A stretch of 64,000 bases of DNA from Ceratodon purpureus (Eukaryota > Streptophyta > Bryopsida > Pseudoditrichales > Ditrichaceae), in the NCBI GenBank assembly GCA_014871385.1, contig CM026421.1:25972752-26036751 (forward strand). Reading direction: 5' to 3'. A program made the translations under genes and the position numbers. The first letter of the stretch is position 1. Every line of letters begins with the position of its first letter. A model generated the notes under the pieces. It had not been told where the DNA came from. It did no database searches and saw nothing but the letters and a program-made list of their open reading frames with translations. Positions 23,639-34,698 of this stretch are shown here, one piece after another.

Positions 23639-23802
23639 AGCTGGCATACCGCGTGGGCCCGGGACCTGGGCCATCACGGGCCGCCCGGGATCTGGAGGGA
23701 GCCGGGCCCGCCATAGACCCAGCCGCCATTTCGACGGGCAGGGTAAGGCAGCCCGCAACATTGGCGGAATGGGGTTTGTGGGGGGGTAGCTAACGTCCGG
23801 CG
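23639..23802 (-). repeat. Right terminal inverted repeat of the MULE
   Basis: GC-rich end, inverted relative to 5326-5475. Read inward it begins CGCCGGACGTTAGCTACC and continues through a C run to ACAAAC, then CGGGCTG, ATCCCGGGC, CCCGTGATGG and TATGCCAGCT (complement of 23639-23648), the same order of words as the left end. Confidence 0.75.
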
Positions 23803-23811
23803 TTCTAGTGG
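23803..23811. repeat. Right 9-bp target site duplication (TTCTAGTGG)
   Basis: Identical to 5317-5325 and immediately outside the right inverted repeat. Confidence 0.85.
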
Positions 23812-24262
23812 AACTTCTTCAACAAAGAAAAGTCCTACCAAATTTTACTGGAATATACAACATGCAAACAATGCAAGAACCAAATACAATCACAGGGAAA
23901 AAGAAACCAAGTCTCTCACATACCATAATGGTGATGAAGAGGAATGAATTGGTCTCGTACACTCATAATATCCAACAAATATTTTGTGAAAATGTTCCTA
24001 AATCTCATCCTCAAGAAACCCCTTTGAAACACAACAAAACACGACCAAGGAAACCATATTACTAAAAAACTGGCGATAATTAGTGAAACAGAATGCCAAT
24101 GATGAACAATGCACAGTTACAACTTACGAATAGTACATCGATGACGAACACTCAAAGAAACATCCATCGCTTTCATCTGCCAATACAATACAACAACAAA
24201 ACCCTAACCAGTTGGCGCCAGAAACTAGTGTACCGTTGAAGCCCCGTCCCCCCTCCGTTTCA

Positions 24263-24340
24263 GCGCGGGAAGCCCTTCCCGCCACTTTCTGAATCTCCCG
24301 CCATTCCCTCAACTCCCTCCTCAACTCAACCCATATAAGT
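24263..24340 (+). promoter_or_regulatory. Histone H3 promoter: E2F-like sites and TATA box
   Basis: Three E2F-consensus-like words lie 185-225 bp upstream of the ATG: GCGCGGGAA at 24263-24271, TTCCCGCC at 24276-24283 and TCTCCCGCC near 24294-24302. A TATA-like CATATAAG is at 24332-24339, about 150 bp before the start codon. E2F sites are typical of S-phase histone genes, consistent with replication-coupled expression. Binding is inferred from sequence only. Confidence 0.6.
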
Positions 24341-24469
24341 CCCCCTCCATTCCCTCATCCATCAGCAATCTCGTTTTCACATTCTTCTCACTTCCAACTA
24401 GTCCCTGTTTTCATATCAGTGTTGGATCGTGACTAGTCGTAAGTTGTAGCAATCCAGAGTTCGCTTTGA

Positions 24470-24898
<429 letters not shown>

Positions 24899-26945
24899 GG
24901 AGTTGGTGTCTCGGGACATGGTGTCTGAGTGCACTGTCAATTTTTGTAGTGGGGTTCGCGGTGAAAGAGTTTTTGGTATCGGAAAAGTTCGTGCTCTCGG
25001 CTACGTTTCAGGCGATGCGGCATTTCCCCCTGTTCCACCGAGAGTCTAGGTTAGACGAACAGTACTCTGTCACTGTCGCTCTCTAGACCGTTAGAACTTT
25101 GTAAATATTTGCATCTTTTATGAAATCCGCGAAAGAGCTGTGCTGCATTTCTGTACACGGTGTTGTTCGAACTTGAGGGTTGTTCATATCTCGTCCATGT
25201 GGACTGTGGATCGGCTACTTAATGGTTGTTGATGCCCTGAATTGCTATGTGGAATGTGAGTGTAACTTATATCTCTGCTATATAAGTGTAACTTATATCT
25301 TACGAATCGTAGGTGGAGCTATTGCATACAACTGTGCTTCACGTATAGTGTCCGCTCCACTAACTGTTGTGATCATCAACATGGAATTGGTCTGTAATAA
25401 GTATGTTAGGTCTGCATAGGCGCTTTCTTCTAAATAGCTGTGTTGCATTTGTTACTCTTGAGGCATGGCTTTCCAAGCAATTAGAGGATGTCACCATACA
25501 CCTTTGTCCCACTTCGATGGAAATCTTCATCGCGAACTTGTAACATCAATCTGTCTTTCGGGGCTGAATGTTCTACCTGATATATGAGTCGTTACTTCCA
25601 AATTACGCGGGGCGCAATGTTACCTGAATTTGGGAACAGGGTCACCTTGCGCGAAGAAGTGAAGTCAGGGAGCAAACTTGCTGTGGTTAGGTCAAAGGAG
25701 AAGCTCGGTGGTGCAAAACGCATGTTGGAATATCGTAGCTGACGATTACATTGACATGGTGGTAAGCATGTTCTCCAAGCCACTACTTCTCTCCTCTTTT
25801 CCAAGCATCTTTAATGACATGTTTCAATTCCAGCCCGAGGGTATGTAACTTTTCAGGGCTCAGTTGTATATAGCGAGGGAGTTGAAACCTTTGATTTAGC
25901 AGCTTAATTGTTTCATTGTAATGATGGTTGAGTCATGCAAAGTCAAGCAGCAATTTCAAGTATGGTAATCGTATGGACTGAATTTTCTTTGTGAGTAATG
26001 TTCTTGTTGGAGGTTCTCGAAAAGAAAGTGTCCTTAATGTCAAGTCTACATGAACTACTAGACACAGTAGTTCTTGATGCCGGTAGCTGCTCCTTCAGCA
26101 ATGCCATCCTCTGCTTACCTTAGTATCTAGAGTATTCAGATTTAGCCTCTCCTGCTATGAATCCATGCTATGACAAAGTTCTGACATCAAATTACTTCCT
26201 GCGGCTGTTCAGAGAAACCACATAGATGCAAGGAACGATTCTCGCATAACCTATGCAAGAAATAAGTCTAGCATAACTCATTCCGTTTTCATCACTGAGA
26301 ATCTGCCCTCAACCTGACGAAGGTGTGGCCATGACTTCTCAATCTCGGAACGCCACATCGATTCAGAGCTTCGGCATTCTAGCTACATTGACTAGATCAC
26401 TAATGCTTCAATTTTTGAACCATGATAATTCTCTCAACTCCCTCTTCTCAACCTCGTCCCGACCATATCAGTCATTAGTCCCAGACATGCAATCAAGACA
26501 CCAGTAATGCACCCAAACCTGGTGTACAGTACACCTTCAAATCCATGTTGTCTCGAAAATCTCAGCAGATTTTTTACAACGCCAATTATATACTTCAGAT
26601 AACTTTTTTTTCAGGCTCAAAGGTGATTTTCTTTTTCCTGCTAATTTTGCCTCTATTGATTATTGTTTTTTTTATAAGAACGCAGTTCTGGAGAGAGATG
26701 TTATTGTCGGAGGATTCTGGTTGTTGAAGAGAGCAATTTTTCAACGAATCTTCTATGTGTGCTGATTGTGAATTTTTGAAGCGCTTCTGTAATAATCCTA
26801 AAAGCTCAGTTTAGCGGATCGAAGCAATCTCCTGATTCAGTGTGGCTTGCTGTGATTGATTTCAAACTTAAGTCAGGTTTTTTTCTGGAGAATCTGGAAC
26901 TAGAGAGGCGTGATCATCAAAACAGTTTCTAATGGTTCTTGTACC
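24899..26945. other. No gene recognised downstream of histone H3
   Basis: Presumably holds the H3 3' UTR. A short direct repeat (TATAAGTGTAACTTATATCT-like, about 25260-25300) is seen. Open frames are short and unconvincing. Confidence 0.45.
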
Positions 26946-27202
26946 TGTTGGAATATGTGATTGTTACACACTTATAGTAGTTACTACGTTTGACCAAGCT
27001 GTTATAACAACCTCACCATGTGATGGCAAACTAGATAGGTTAGGAGATTTCTTAGTGTTAATCAGGTTATTTGTTTGATGATTAGTCAAAGGTTGAAGAC
27101 TTCCTCTTAGGAATTATCTAATGCTTGAAGTGTAGATGAAGATCACTTGTGTGGTCAATTAATTGATAATGTAACACTCAACATGGTATTAGAGTAGCAA
27201 GG
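26946..27202 (+). mobile_element. Copia-like LTR with primer-binding site
   Basis: A 238-bp stretch starts TGTTGGAATATG (26946) and ends CACTCAACA (27183), giving short inverted ends TGTTG/CAACA. It is followed at once by TGGTATTAGAG (27184), close to the tRNA-iMet primer-binding site TGGTATCAGAGC of plant Copia elements. No gag-pol frame or second LTR was found in the following 2 kb, so this is an eroded or truncated element. Confidence 0.6.
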
Positions 27203-27878
27203 CGTGGAGAGAAAGACTAGCCTAGTTTAGTGTGTGTTTTCATCATTAAAAGGTGGATAGGACTATATGGATAAAGAATATTAGTTCCTACTAACAAGTA
27301 GGTTCACTATTTATTAAGGTATATGTACTAATACAAATTTGTGTAACTTTAAACCTATTTTCTAATGAACTACAAGGTTCTATTCTATCTAAGTCTAAAG
27401 CCAAATTCAAGGTTTCACTACTATAGGTCTAAGTTCTTGTACTTGCATCTACTACTATAGGTTACTAGAAGCTTAGGCATTGTTTTGCCTAATAATTAAT
27501 TAAAATTCAAAAAGGATTGGTCATTTAGAAAAATAAAATTTCAAAGTCATGCAGTTTTTAGATTATGATTAATATGAGCTAGAAAAATAATATCTCACAG
27601 TCATGGATGGTGGCTATTTCTACATTTAACTTTACTCTAATTGCTTGCATTAGTAACCTTAAACAATATATTGTTGTGTGCTACAGTTTTGTTGTGCAAC
27701 ATGCCACTTTTTAGACATGCCACTTGAATTCATGTAATTTTGGATAGCATTGTAGTTTAATTTTTTTACGACAAACAAAGTCAAGAATTTCCAAAAGAAT
27801 TAGGCAGACTTGTAATTAATTATTTTCTGCCTAAGGTGCTAGTAACCTATGGTAGTTGATTGCTATGTCAATCAACTA

Positions 27879-27969
27879 GCATAGGTCTTGAAGCATTGGT
27901 CTAGATTAGAAAGCATTGACAACATTGAAAGCTTATTTCTAATCTAGACCAATGCTTCAAGACCAATGC
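27879..27969. repeat. Perfect 29-bp inverted repeat (hairpin)
   Basis: The left arm 27884-27912 (GGTCTTGAAGCATTGG... ) is perfectly complementary to the right arm 27936-27964, with a 23-base loop. With one mismatch the arms extend about six bases further on each side. A second small palindrome (GTTGATTG/CAATCAAC, about 27855-27877) lies just upstream. Confidence 0.85.
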
Positions 27970-28491
27970 TTAAGGATAAACTTGTGGTAATATGTTTGTA
28001 GTAGAGAACCTCAATTCAGGATTGCTGAGGTGAAAATTGCTCGATATTCTTTTGTCACCTCTACTAGTAGAACACTGTAAAGAACATTATTAAGAGTACT
28101 TCTACTGAGACATTGATAAGAATTATTCACAATTTCTCGTATTAAGTTTTGGCAGCTATGCGTTAAATGTCTCCACTTCTCTAAAAGTTCCAAGGTCTGA
28201 TTTGTTGACTTCACTTTTTGGCTCTATAAGTTAGACAAGTGTAGTAGCCGTGGTTGATGTTGCTTTCATGTCCACCACCTTGATTTAAATTGATTTTCCC
28301 AAATTGCACCACCAAAGCGTCTTTCTTGGTGTTTGACATAACATTGTGATCCATCTTATTATAAATTTCTTCTTAAATCACAAAAGCTAAGATATTTGTT
28401 AAAGATGGAAAATTCCTTTGATGTTGTATTGAGTGGTCTTGACTTAGAAAAAGAAGATTCTAACTAGCTTATTGTTTTTAAATGTCTTGCT

Positions 28492-28569
28492 CATGTCACC
28501 ATTGATTACAATGTGTCTAAGATTATTCATCATGTCACCATTGATTACAATGAGTCTAAGATTATTCAT
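28492..28569 (+). repeat. 39-bp tandem duplication
   Basis: Two adjacent units starting CATGTCACCATTGATTACAA (28492-28530 and 28531-28569) differ by one base. The 39-base unit keeps frame, but there is no recognisable gene around it. Confidence 0.8.
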
Positions 28570-29840
28570 TATGGTAAGACCAACATATCATGCATATTAT
28601 TGTAACTAATAGCTTTCCGTACACTGATTAATAGTTGTAAACATTTTTTCTCTTTTTTTAAGAAATAAAATTTGTCAAAATTTATTATGTGGCTGATATC
28701 TCATGCAATTTATTACCAGTTCATGGTGAGCTTACATATAAAGGCTATGTACTCATATTTGATAACTCTCCATGCCTTTTTTACGGACTAAAAAATTGTT
28801 AGAATGAAGGTGTGAACATGGTTCTCGCCTCTTTTGATATGTTATATCTAATTCCATGCTAGAGTCTATGTTGTTCCGTCTTTCAAAGTTGTCGATCTTG
28901 GATATTGATGTGTTGCACACTTGAACATCTAATTGAAAGAAGTTGGCTTTGAATATTGATTAATTTCCAAAGTCAAAGACAAATATCTCACCTGTCTTTT
29001 AGAAAAACGTTTTTTGGTGAAAAAAAACTAAGTAATTGAGCATCAAGCAATAGTCCCGCTAGTAGTATTTCACAATAATATCTACAATATAATTCAACTT
29101 GCTTCTGTTATAGATGTACACTAATATACCAATGCAAAACTTTTTAAATTTATAAATAAAGCCATTGAATAAGTTAGTATATAAAGACCACATACAAATA
29201 CATATGTGTGTATGTGCATGTATGAATGTATGTAGAATATGGTGAAATGATGCGCTCTACACCTTAAACAAATCCCAAACTTTGTTATAAACGTGTACAG
29301 CGAATAAGGGAAACAAATTCATGCATGAAAAGGCAAAATGATTTCATGTTTCAAAACATTATTTAAACCCACGTACCTCTCTACCTTCCCGAAACTCCAG
29401 ATGTTCATTCCTCTTGGTCTCGGTATTCCTCCTTAGCAACAAAGAGTCACCAATTGCTATAATCATTAAACACTCTCGTGGTAGGTATCCATGGCAACAA
29501 ACTTAGTACAACTAACTTCCCGACGCTACTCAAGACAAGAATCCGATGAGCCTGGAAGTGGACAACGATGGAGTCGAAAGAGCAGATCCAAGCATGACAT
29601 GCCCCTGCCGATTCCGTTACCAAGTCACTCAGTGCCTGTCAACTTCGAGTACCGAGCCAAGTCAGCCACCCTGGAGCCGCCGAGCCTGGAGCGAAGCCAT
29701 TGCCCAACCAAGCCGAGACACCCAAACATCCCCTCCGACCCCCCACACAGCCTCTGCACTCCTAACATCGATTACCGGCGTCATTAGCGCATTAGGCCCA
29801 CCTAATTTTGCACAACACGAACCAACTCACTCACAGCCGC
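28570..29840. other. AT-rich stretch without recognised gene
   Basis: No credible coding sequence; composition becomes GC-rich near 29500. Short open frames there show no family signature. Confidence 0.4.
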
Positions 29841-29848
29841 CCCTACGC

Positions 29849-29915
29849 CCATCGGACGGAGCATCCCCCTATCGGACGGAGCATCCCCTATCGGACGGAG
29901 CCTCCCCCATCTGAC
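29849..29915 (+). repeat. Short tandem repeat, about 20-bp unit
   Basis: Three imperfect copies of ATCGGACGGAGCATCCCC-like units in tandem, followed by a fourth, degraded one. They lie in GC-rich sequence upstream of the Pumilio fragment, possibly its former promoter or leader. Confidence 0.65.
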
Positions 29916-30531
29916 GGCATCCGGGGCACGGTTCCGCCCTTCCCTAATATGGGAGCACGAACGGGGGGTAGAGGGGAGGCGCGGGGGCCGTCGGATGGAC
30001 GATCTGAGGGCGTTGAGGGGCGTGTCGTGAGGGAGGGGAGAGGGGGGGAGCAACAACAACAGGAGGGGCGATGATGCTGTGAATGCGAATTCGACGCTAT
30101 CGCCCTCTCTCCACTGCAACGGGGTTCGCACTACAGCGGGGAGCTTAGCCGGGGAAGCACGCGTCGGACACACCTTCGTCGCCTGCTCTGCTCTGCTCTC
30201 GGCCGCCTGCCCTCGCCATTCGTTTACTGCTCTGCCTGCAGTAGTGTCGCCGGTGGTGTGCAAGGACGGGGGATTACGTCTGGCAGGTAACTTCGGTGTG
30301 TGGCTGCTTGAATTTTGATGCTGGGGTTTTTTCGGGTTCTTGTGCCCTAAATCTTTACGTTTCGGAGTTTGTCATCGGGGAAATAGGTCGCGAAGGCATT
30401 TGGAATGGGAGTGGATATGAGTGAGGTTTTAGGGGACGTGGTTGGATTTGTATTGTTTAGGGTGTTGGGAGGTTGTGGGAGCTAGTTGTTGAAGTTTGAG
30501 TGGGAATCAGGGGTTTAGCTTGGTTGAGTCT

Positions 30532-30914
30532 CATTACGTGCAAAAACAGGTCTAGAAAAGGCCGTGTAAGCGGTTCGTGAGAGAAAAAAATGGGGCCTTC
30601 CCGAATACTTTTCGACGTGGTCGCACTCGTGCTAGCGTGGTGCCAGCAACGCCGCTGCAGGGGGTTGAACCAATGACCTTAGCGAAGGGCGTGTGTCGGG
30701 CGTCGCTATAGTGACGCGCTGACAGCAATCTGCCACTTGGGACCAAACCCCGAGCCGACCACTCATGTCAGATAGGATATTCCGAGGACCCTTGTTAACT
30801 GTGCGGGAGCAATTCTGGTATCCGCTGCCAGCGGCAAAGGGGCTTTGGGCAGGGGGTTCACCTAATATGGGCAGGCTTACACGGCCTTTTGGAGACCCTG
30901 TTTTGCACGTAATG
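30532..30914 (-). mobile_element. TIR element family A, copy 1 (383 bp), with pol III-like boxes
   Basis: Ends are inverted repeats of about 40 bp: CATTACGTGCAAAA... and, after an outer variable part, AAAAGGCCGTGTAAGC. On the - strand it contains an A-box-like TGGTCCCAAGTGG and a B-box GGTTCAACCCC. The inner 16 bp of the TIR and the box region match copy 2 at 32292-32692, which has the opposite internal orientation. No clear target duplication was found. Confidence 0.65.
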
Positions 30915-32245
30915 TTGTCTGTGGTTTTAGAGGCGCTCAGGCTGGGTGGTGGAATTCGTGTGGTTAGCGCTTTGGTTTGTGAGAGTGCTGGAATATTAAT
31001 TGTCGTTCTTTCGGTGTGGCCATTTTGTGTGATGAGTAGGATAAAAACAGTAAGCTGTTTGAGATCTGTCTCTAGGAAGTGAAGAATGGTATTAATTTTG
31101 TTGGTGATGGAGACTAGGGCAGGTGCTTGGGAATTTTGGATTCCTTGCGTCGGTTTTCAAGGTGAAAATATTGCAGTTTTTTTGTCTGGTTGTGGTGAAG
31201 TCCTTGACGGCACATGTGTTAGTTGCCGGATTCCTGTCAGGTTTATCAGTTATTGACATTACTCTCGGCGCACAGTTGTAGCTCAGGTAGGGATTGTTTT
31301 TAGGCTCAGGTTTAAGCACAAGCCCTGTAGGCTTGACTGACCTAATGCCTAATGCAACATGAGCTTCTTCCTTTAGCCTCGTCGAAGTCGTGCAAGCCGT
31401 CCATCTCTTCGAGGCTTTGTGACTAGTGTACTTATCAATGGCGTATTTTGTTTGTGGTTCTGAGAAACTACTTTGGCTTTAGCAAGATTCACGGAATTCT
31501 GTATTTTTCTCCGACCGATTACAGTTTGTGTCATTGTGTGAAGAGTCTGGGCGAGGTTTTGGGCTAAAGGGTTGTATTGATCTGAGTAATTTTCACCTCA
31601 TCGGGTGTGAGTGTACGAGATGATTCTTTGGACGACGGCGTTCTAATCACAACATGACCTAACAACCTGAGCTATTTGTAGAGGTTGGAGGCGCGCAACT
31701 GGCCCTTCATTTTGCCATGGAGGAAATTTAGAGGACGGCAGATAGCTTCCAAGAAGACGTCGAGCCTTGGCAGGGCATAGTTGCAATTGTCGACATATTG
31801 GTGATGGCCAGAAGAGGCGAGGTGGACGGCCAATGCTTGTAATTCGAGGTCGTGCCGAAGAGATGTGAATAGTTGTGTCAGTGAGTGTACAGTGGAATGA
31901 CGATAGAGAGTCCTATCAGGATGATATCAGGAGGTATGAGAGGTAGCATGGGAGGGTTCGGAGAAGGCACTAGGGTTGAGAATGGAAGCTCACAAACTTT
32001 GGATGGAGTTGTTGAGTTGGGTCGACTTCTGAAAGGGCGAACACGGTTTGACAACATTTTGAATTCGGGACATGTACCGCAGCGGAGCGGCAGTGCTCCT
32101 CCTAGCGTGGAGGGGTCACTCGCAGCGATAGGCGGGCTGTTGGACATGCCGACGAGCCCGAAGGGCCGCAACTCCAACGCACCGTCGGGAGAGGAGGATG
32201 TCTTGGATGCAGAGGAAGCGCAGCGCGCGGATCCCAAGTATCTAA

Positions 32246-33036
32246 GGTATACACACCCATGAGGGATCACTTACCTATGAGGGATCAGTAGCATTAGGAG
32301 AAATTTGGGGTCATGAAAAGGCCGTGTAAGCCTGCCCTTTCTAGGTGAACTCCCTGCTGCCCCCCGCACTGTCGCTGGCAGCGGGTGCCAGAGTCGCTGC
32401 CCGCACAGAACTGTGTGGCGCACTGTGATTAACGGTTCTCGGAATAATTCTTGAGACATGAACGACTTGTCTCGGGGTTTGGTCCCAAGTGGGCAGATGG
32501 TGTCAGCCCGACACTGTAGATTGTGTCCTCCACACGCCTCGCTCGGAGCTCATTGGTTCGAGCCCCCGTGGCGGTTGCTGGCACCACGGTGGCACCTCAC
32601 ATGCCATGTCAAAAAGTACTCGGGCAGCGCCTGTTTTTTTCTCTCACGTGCCGCTTACACGGCCTTTTTGTGACCCGATTTTTCTCCTAATGGCTTCCCC
32701 ATTCCAGAGCAATGGGAAACTAGTAAAGGATAATTGATGAACAGTAGATTTAGGGTATTTCCTCCAATAGAATGCCTCTGTGAGTGTGACGGAATCTGTT
32801 TGTTCACTGATCTGAGTATGGTCGGTCATTGGTACACCTATATGTCAATCATGGGTAATACTAACTTTTGGACAAAAAAATTTGTAGTAATTTGAATTTT
32901 ACTGAATTAATTTTGAAAAAATGCTCATTCTTCATGAACCTTATGATACTACGTGCAAAAAATAACTCCTTATTGAAAACCCAAGATTTACTATGCTGAA
33001 ATGCTTAAGTGATCGGTCATAGGTGTATATACCTTA
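32246..33036. mobile_element. TIR element family B, copy 1, splitting the Pumilio fragment
   Basis: The left end CTAAGGTATACACACC and right end GGTGTATATACCTTAG are inverted repeats extending inward (GATCACTTA / TAAGTGATC). GTAT flanks both sides (CCCAAGTAT before, TGTATTAC after), and removing the element with one GTAT restores AAG TAT TAC TAC in the Pumilio frame. A family A element is nested at 32292-32692. The right part (32822-33035) is similar, in opposite orientation, to 47305-47510. Confidence 0.65.
32292..32692 (+). mobile_element. TIR element family A, copy 2 (401 bp), with pol III-like boxes
   Basis: Bounded by CATTAGGAGAAA... and its complement ending TTTCTCCTAATG, with the same inner AAAAGGCCGTGTAAGC as copy 1. 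On the + strand it has an A-box-like TGGTCCCAAGTGG at 32480-32492 and a B-box GGTTCGAGCCC at 32555-32565, about 75 bp apart as in tRNA-derived promoters. It is nested inside the family B element. Confidence 0.65.
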
Positions 33037-33439
33037 GTGTATTACTACAACAACATCAACCTGAATCCAAGGCTGCCCCCGCCGTTGATCTCGTGGAACA
33101 ATTATCGACTGGCACAGAGGTTACAATTTGGAATGGGAGCTAGCGGATTGGACAAGAAGAAGCTGCGATCGATGGATGACAGCAGCAATAGGTCGTTATT
33201 TTCTGGTCAGCCGCTATTGCCGACACATAGGGAGGAGCCGGAACTTCGGAAGCCCTGGAGGAGGACAACTCACCGATGGGCGCCTTTGCTAGAGCGGTGT
33301 CGAGTGACTGGGCAGAAAGAGGAGACAGTTTCATGGGTCTGTCATCGGGACTAGGGCCCCGTCCGAAGAGCCTGGTGGATTTGTATTAAGTAACCAGCGG
33401 GAGGAGCCTAGTTACTGGGGGAGGACGAGTCGCGGAGCG

Positions 33440-33510
33440 ACGATTGGATGAGAGATCTGAGAGAGAGATGGACAACCTTCACATGATTAGGGTTACAAAT
33501 GACCTCAAGC
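33440..33510 (+). repeat. Dispersed LTR-like repeat fragment
   Basis: GAGAGATCTGAGAGAGAGAT then ATGATTAGGGTTACAAATG resembles segments at 45660-45700 and, inverted, 50045-50110. Confidence 0.5.
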
Positions 33511-34698
33511 CCATTGTTACGTCATATACCGTATCTCTAGTTTAATTATGTCGTGGTGTACCATCACCTTTTCCATAACATCAATTAAGGCTTTTTGCTC
33601 TTCTAAATAAATCTTTCATATTTAAAATGATAGAGCAAACTTTTAAATATATATATTTTTTGTTTTGTTAATTCTCCTATTCATTTTTTCTAAAATTTAG
33701 TTATAGATGGTATAGAGAAAACTCATTTGTATCCCTAATGCACCACTAGAAAAATGGATGAGATTTAACCTGCAGTTAAATATTATATGTCCAAAGTCTC
33801 TTTAGACAACTCTTTTCACACTCCACTCCAATGACTAGGTAGTTTTTCAAAGATCACACCACAAAAATTGAAATACTTTCCTCAACTTCATGGAGTTATA
33901 CGTGCCCTGCATCTGAAAGTATTAGATCATATTACGTCAAAGGCCACAATCTTTAGCTAAACAATGACAATAAAAAGAATATTATAATCCAAAAAGAATC
34001 TATCAGAGGGCTTAAATTATTTTAATTTAAAGGAATCTAAATTCTTCTTACCTTAATAAATATATTCTCTACCTACAAGAATATTGGATACATATGGTGC
34101 GATCACACTTCAGCTTAGAAGCTCCATGTAACAGTATCGACCAAGAAACATCTAGTTCGTTTAAAAACATTCTCAAATCATTTTTAAGGTCTGACCATGA
34201 TTGTGATTTCGAGTCATATGATTTTAAAGGAGTCACAATTCTAAAATTCCTCACCCCCTTCCATGTTCTTAAAGAGAAGAAATTTCTCAGCATGGCTGGT
34301 TTTCAAACACAAGCCACAATCCCAAAAAATTCACGAGGTGCACGATAGTGAACTCCAACTTTTCCCTGACCGTAAGCTTTGCAGCATCCCCTCTATATTG
34401 ATACAATACCTCACATCCCAAAGATGGACGTGAGGCGTTTCCTAAGAGCACCAATGAAAGACTACACCCCTCTAAATAAAGAATCGTTTTTTACAGGAAT
34501 GTACCGTTTAGGTAGACAGCCTGCAGGTTAATACTGCGAGCACTAGAACTAAGAACAATCTAACGTTGCTGTCGAATGAGGAGCCAAAATCGAACCATTT
34601 CCGAGACGCCAGAAATGAAGTTCAGTGTGTATACATATACAAAACTGGATCACCTCAGGTGAGACAAGTTTGATGTTTTCAGGAATACGCTGGGGAAA
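33511..34698. other. AT-rich interval without recognised gene
   Basis: Contains the presumed 3' UTR of the kinase gene at its right edge. The open frames on both strands near 34070-34350 show no known domain. Confidence 0.45.

Larger units (their letters stand above)
5326..23802 (+). mobile_element. 18.5-kb Mutator-like transposon with transposase and two Ulp1-type accessory genes
   Basis: Seen: identical 9-bp direct repeats flank the interval, and its ends are inverted relative to each other (left ACTAACTACCCCCCACAAAC; right, read inward, GTTAGCTACCCCCCCACAAAC). Inside are a + strand MULE transposase gene (5971-9922) and two - strand genes of the same novel architecture (11002-15975 and 18572-22761). 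Known: MULEs make about 9-bp duplications, and some plant MULEs (for example the Kaonashi group) carry Ulp1-like C48 proteases. Inferred: this is one insertion between IPT9 and H3. A TIR-like block at about 10797-10862 suggests it may be a composite of an autonomous element and an accessory-gene element. The transposase frame is intact; both accessory genes have one TAG. Confidence 0.85.
31897..33389 (+). pseudogene. Pumilio-family (APUM) N-terminal fragment, broken
   Basis: Pumilio proteins repress mRNAs through C-terminal PUF repeats. Here only the N-terminal region common to plant APUM1-6-type proteins is present. Part 1 (about 31897-32245) has RSGSAPPSVEGSLAAIGGLL and ends ADPKY. Part 2 (from about 33038) reads YYYNNINLNPRLPPPLIS, AQRLQFG, KKKLRSMDDSSNRSLFS. 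The frame then shifts near 33240, after which another frame carries on the family sequence (LEEDNSPMGAFARAV, SSDWAERGDSFMGLSSGLGP, RPKSLVDLY) to a TAA at 33387-33389. No PUF repeat follows; the next sequence is a dispersed repeat. A 0.8-kb TIR element separates the two parts. Frameshift, stop and missing RNA-binding domain indicate a pseudogene or truncated duplicate. Confidence 0.75.

Noticed and set aside
29802..30263. 153-codon - strand frame
   Set aside because: Overlaps a short tandem repeat and GC-rich sequence; no recognisable domain.
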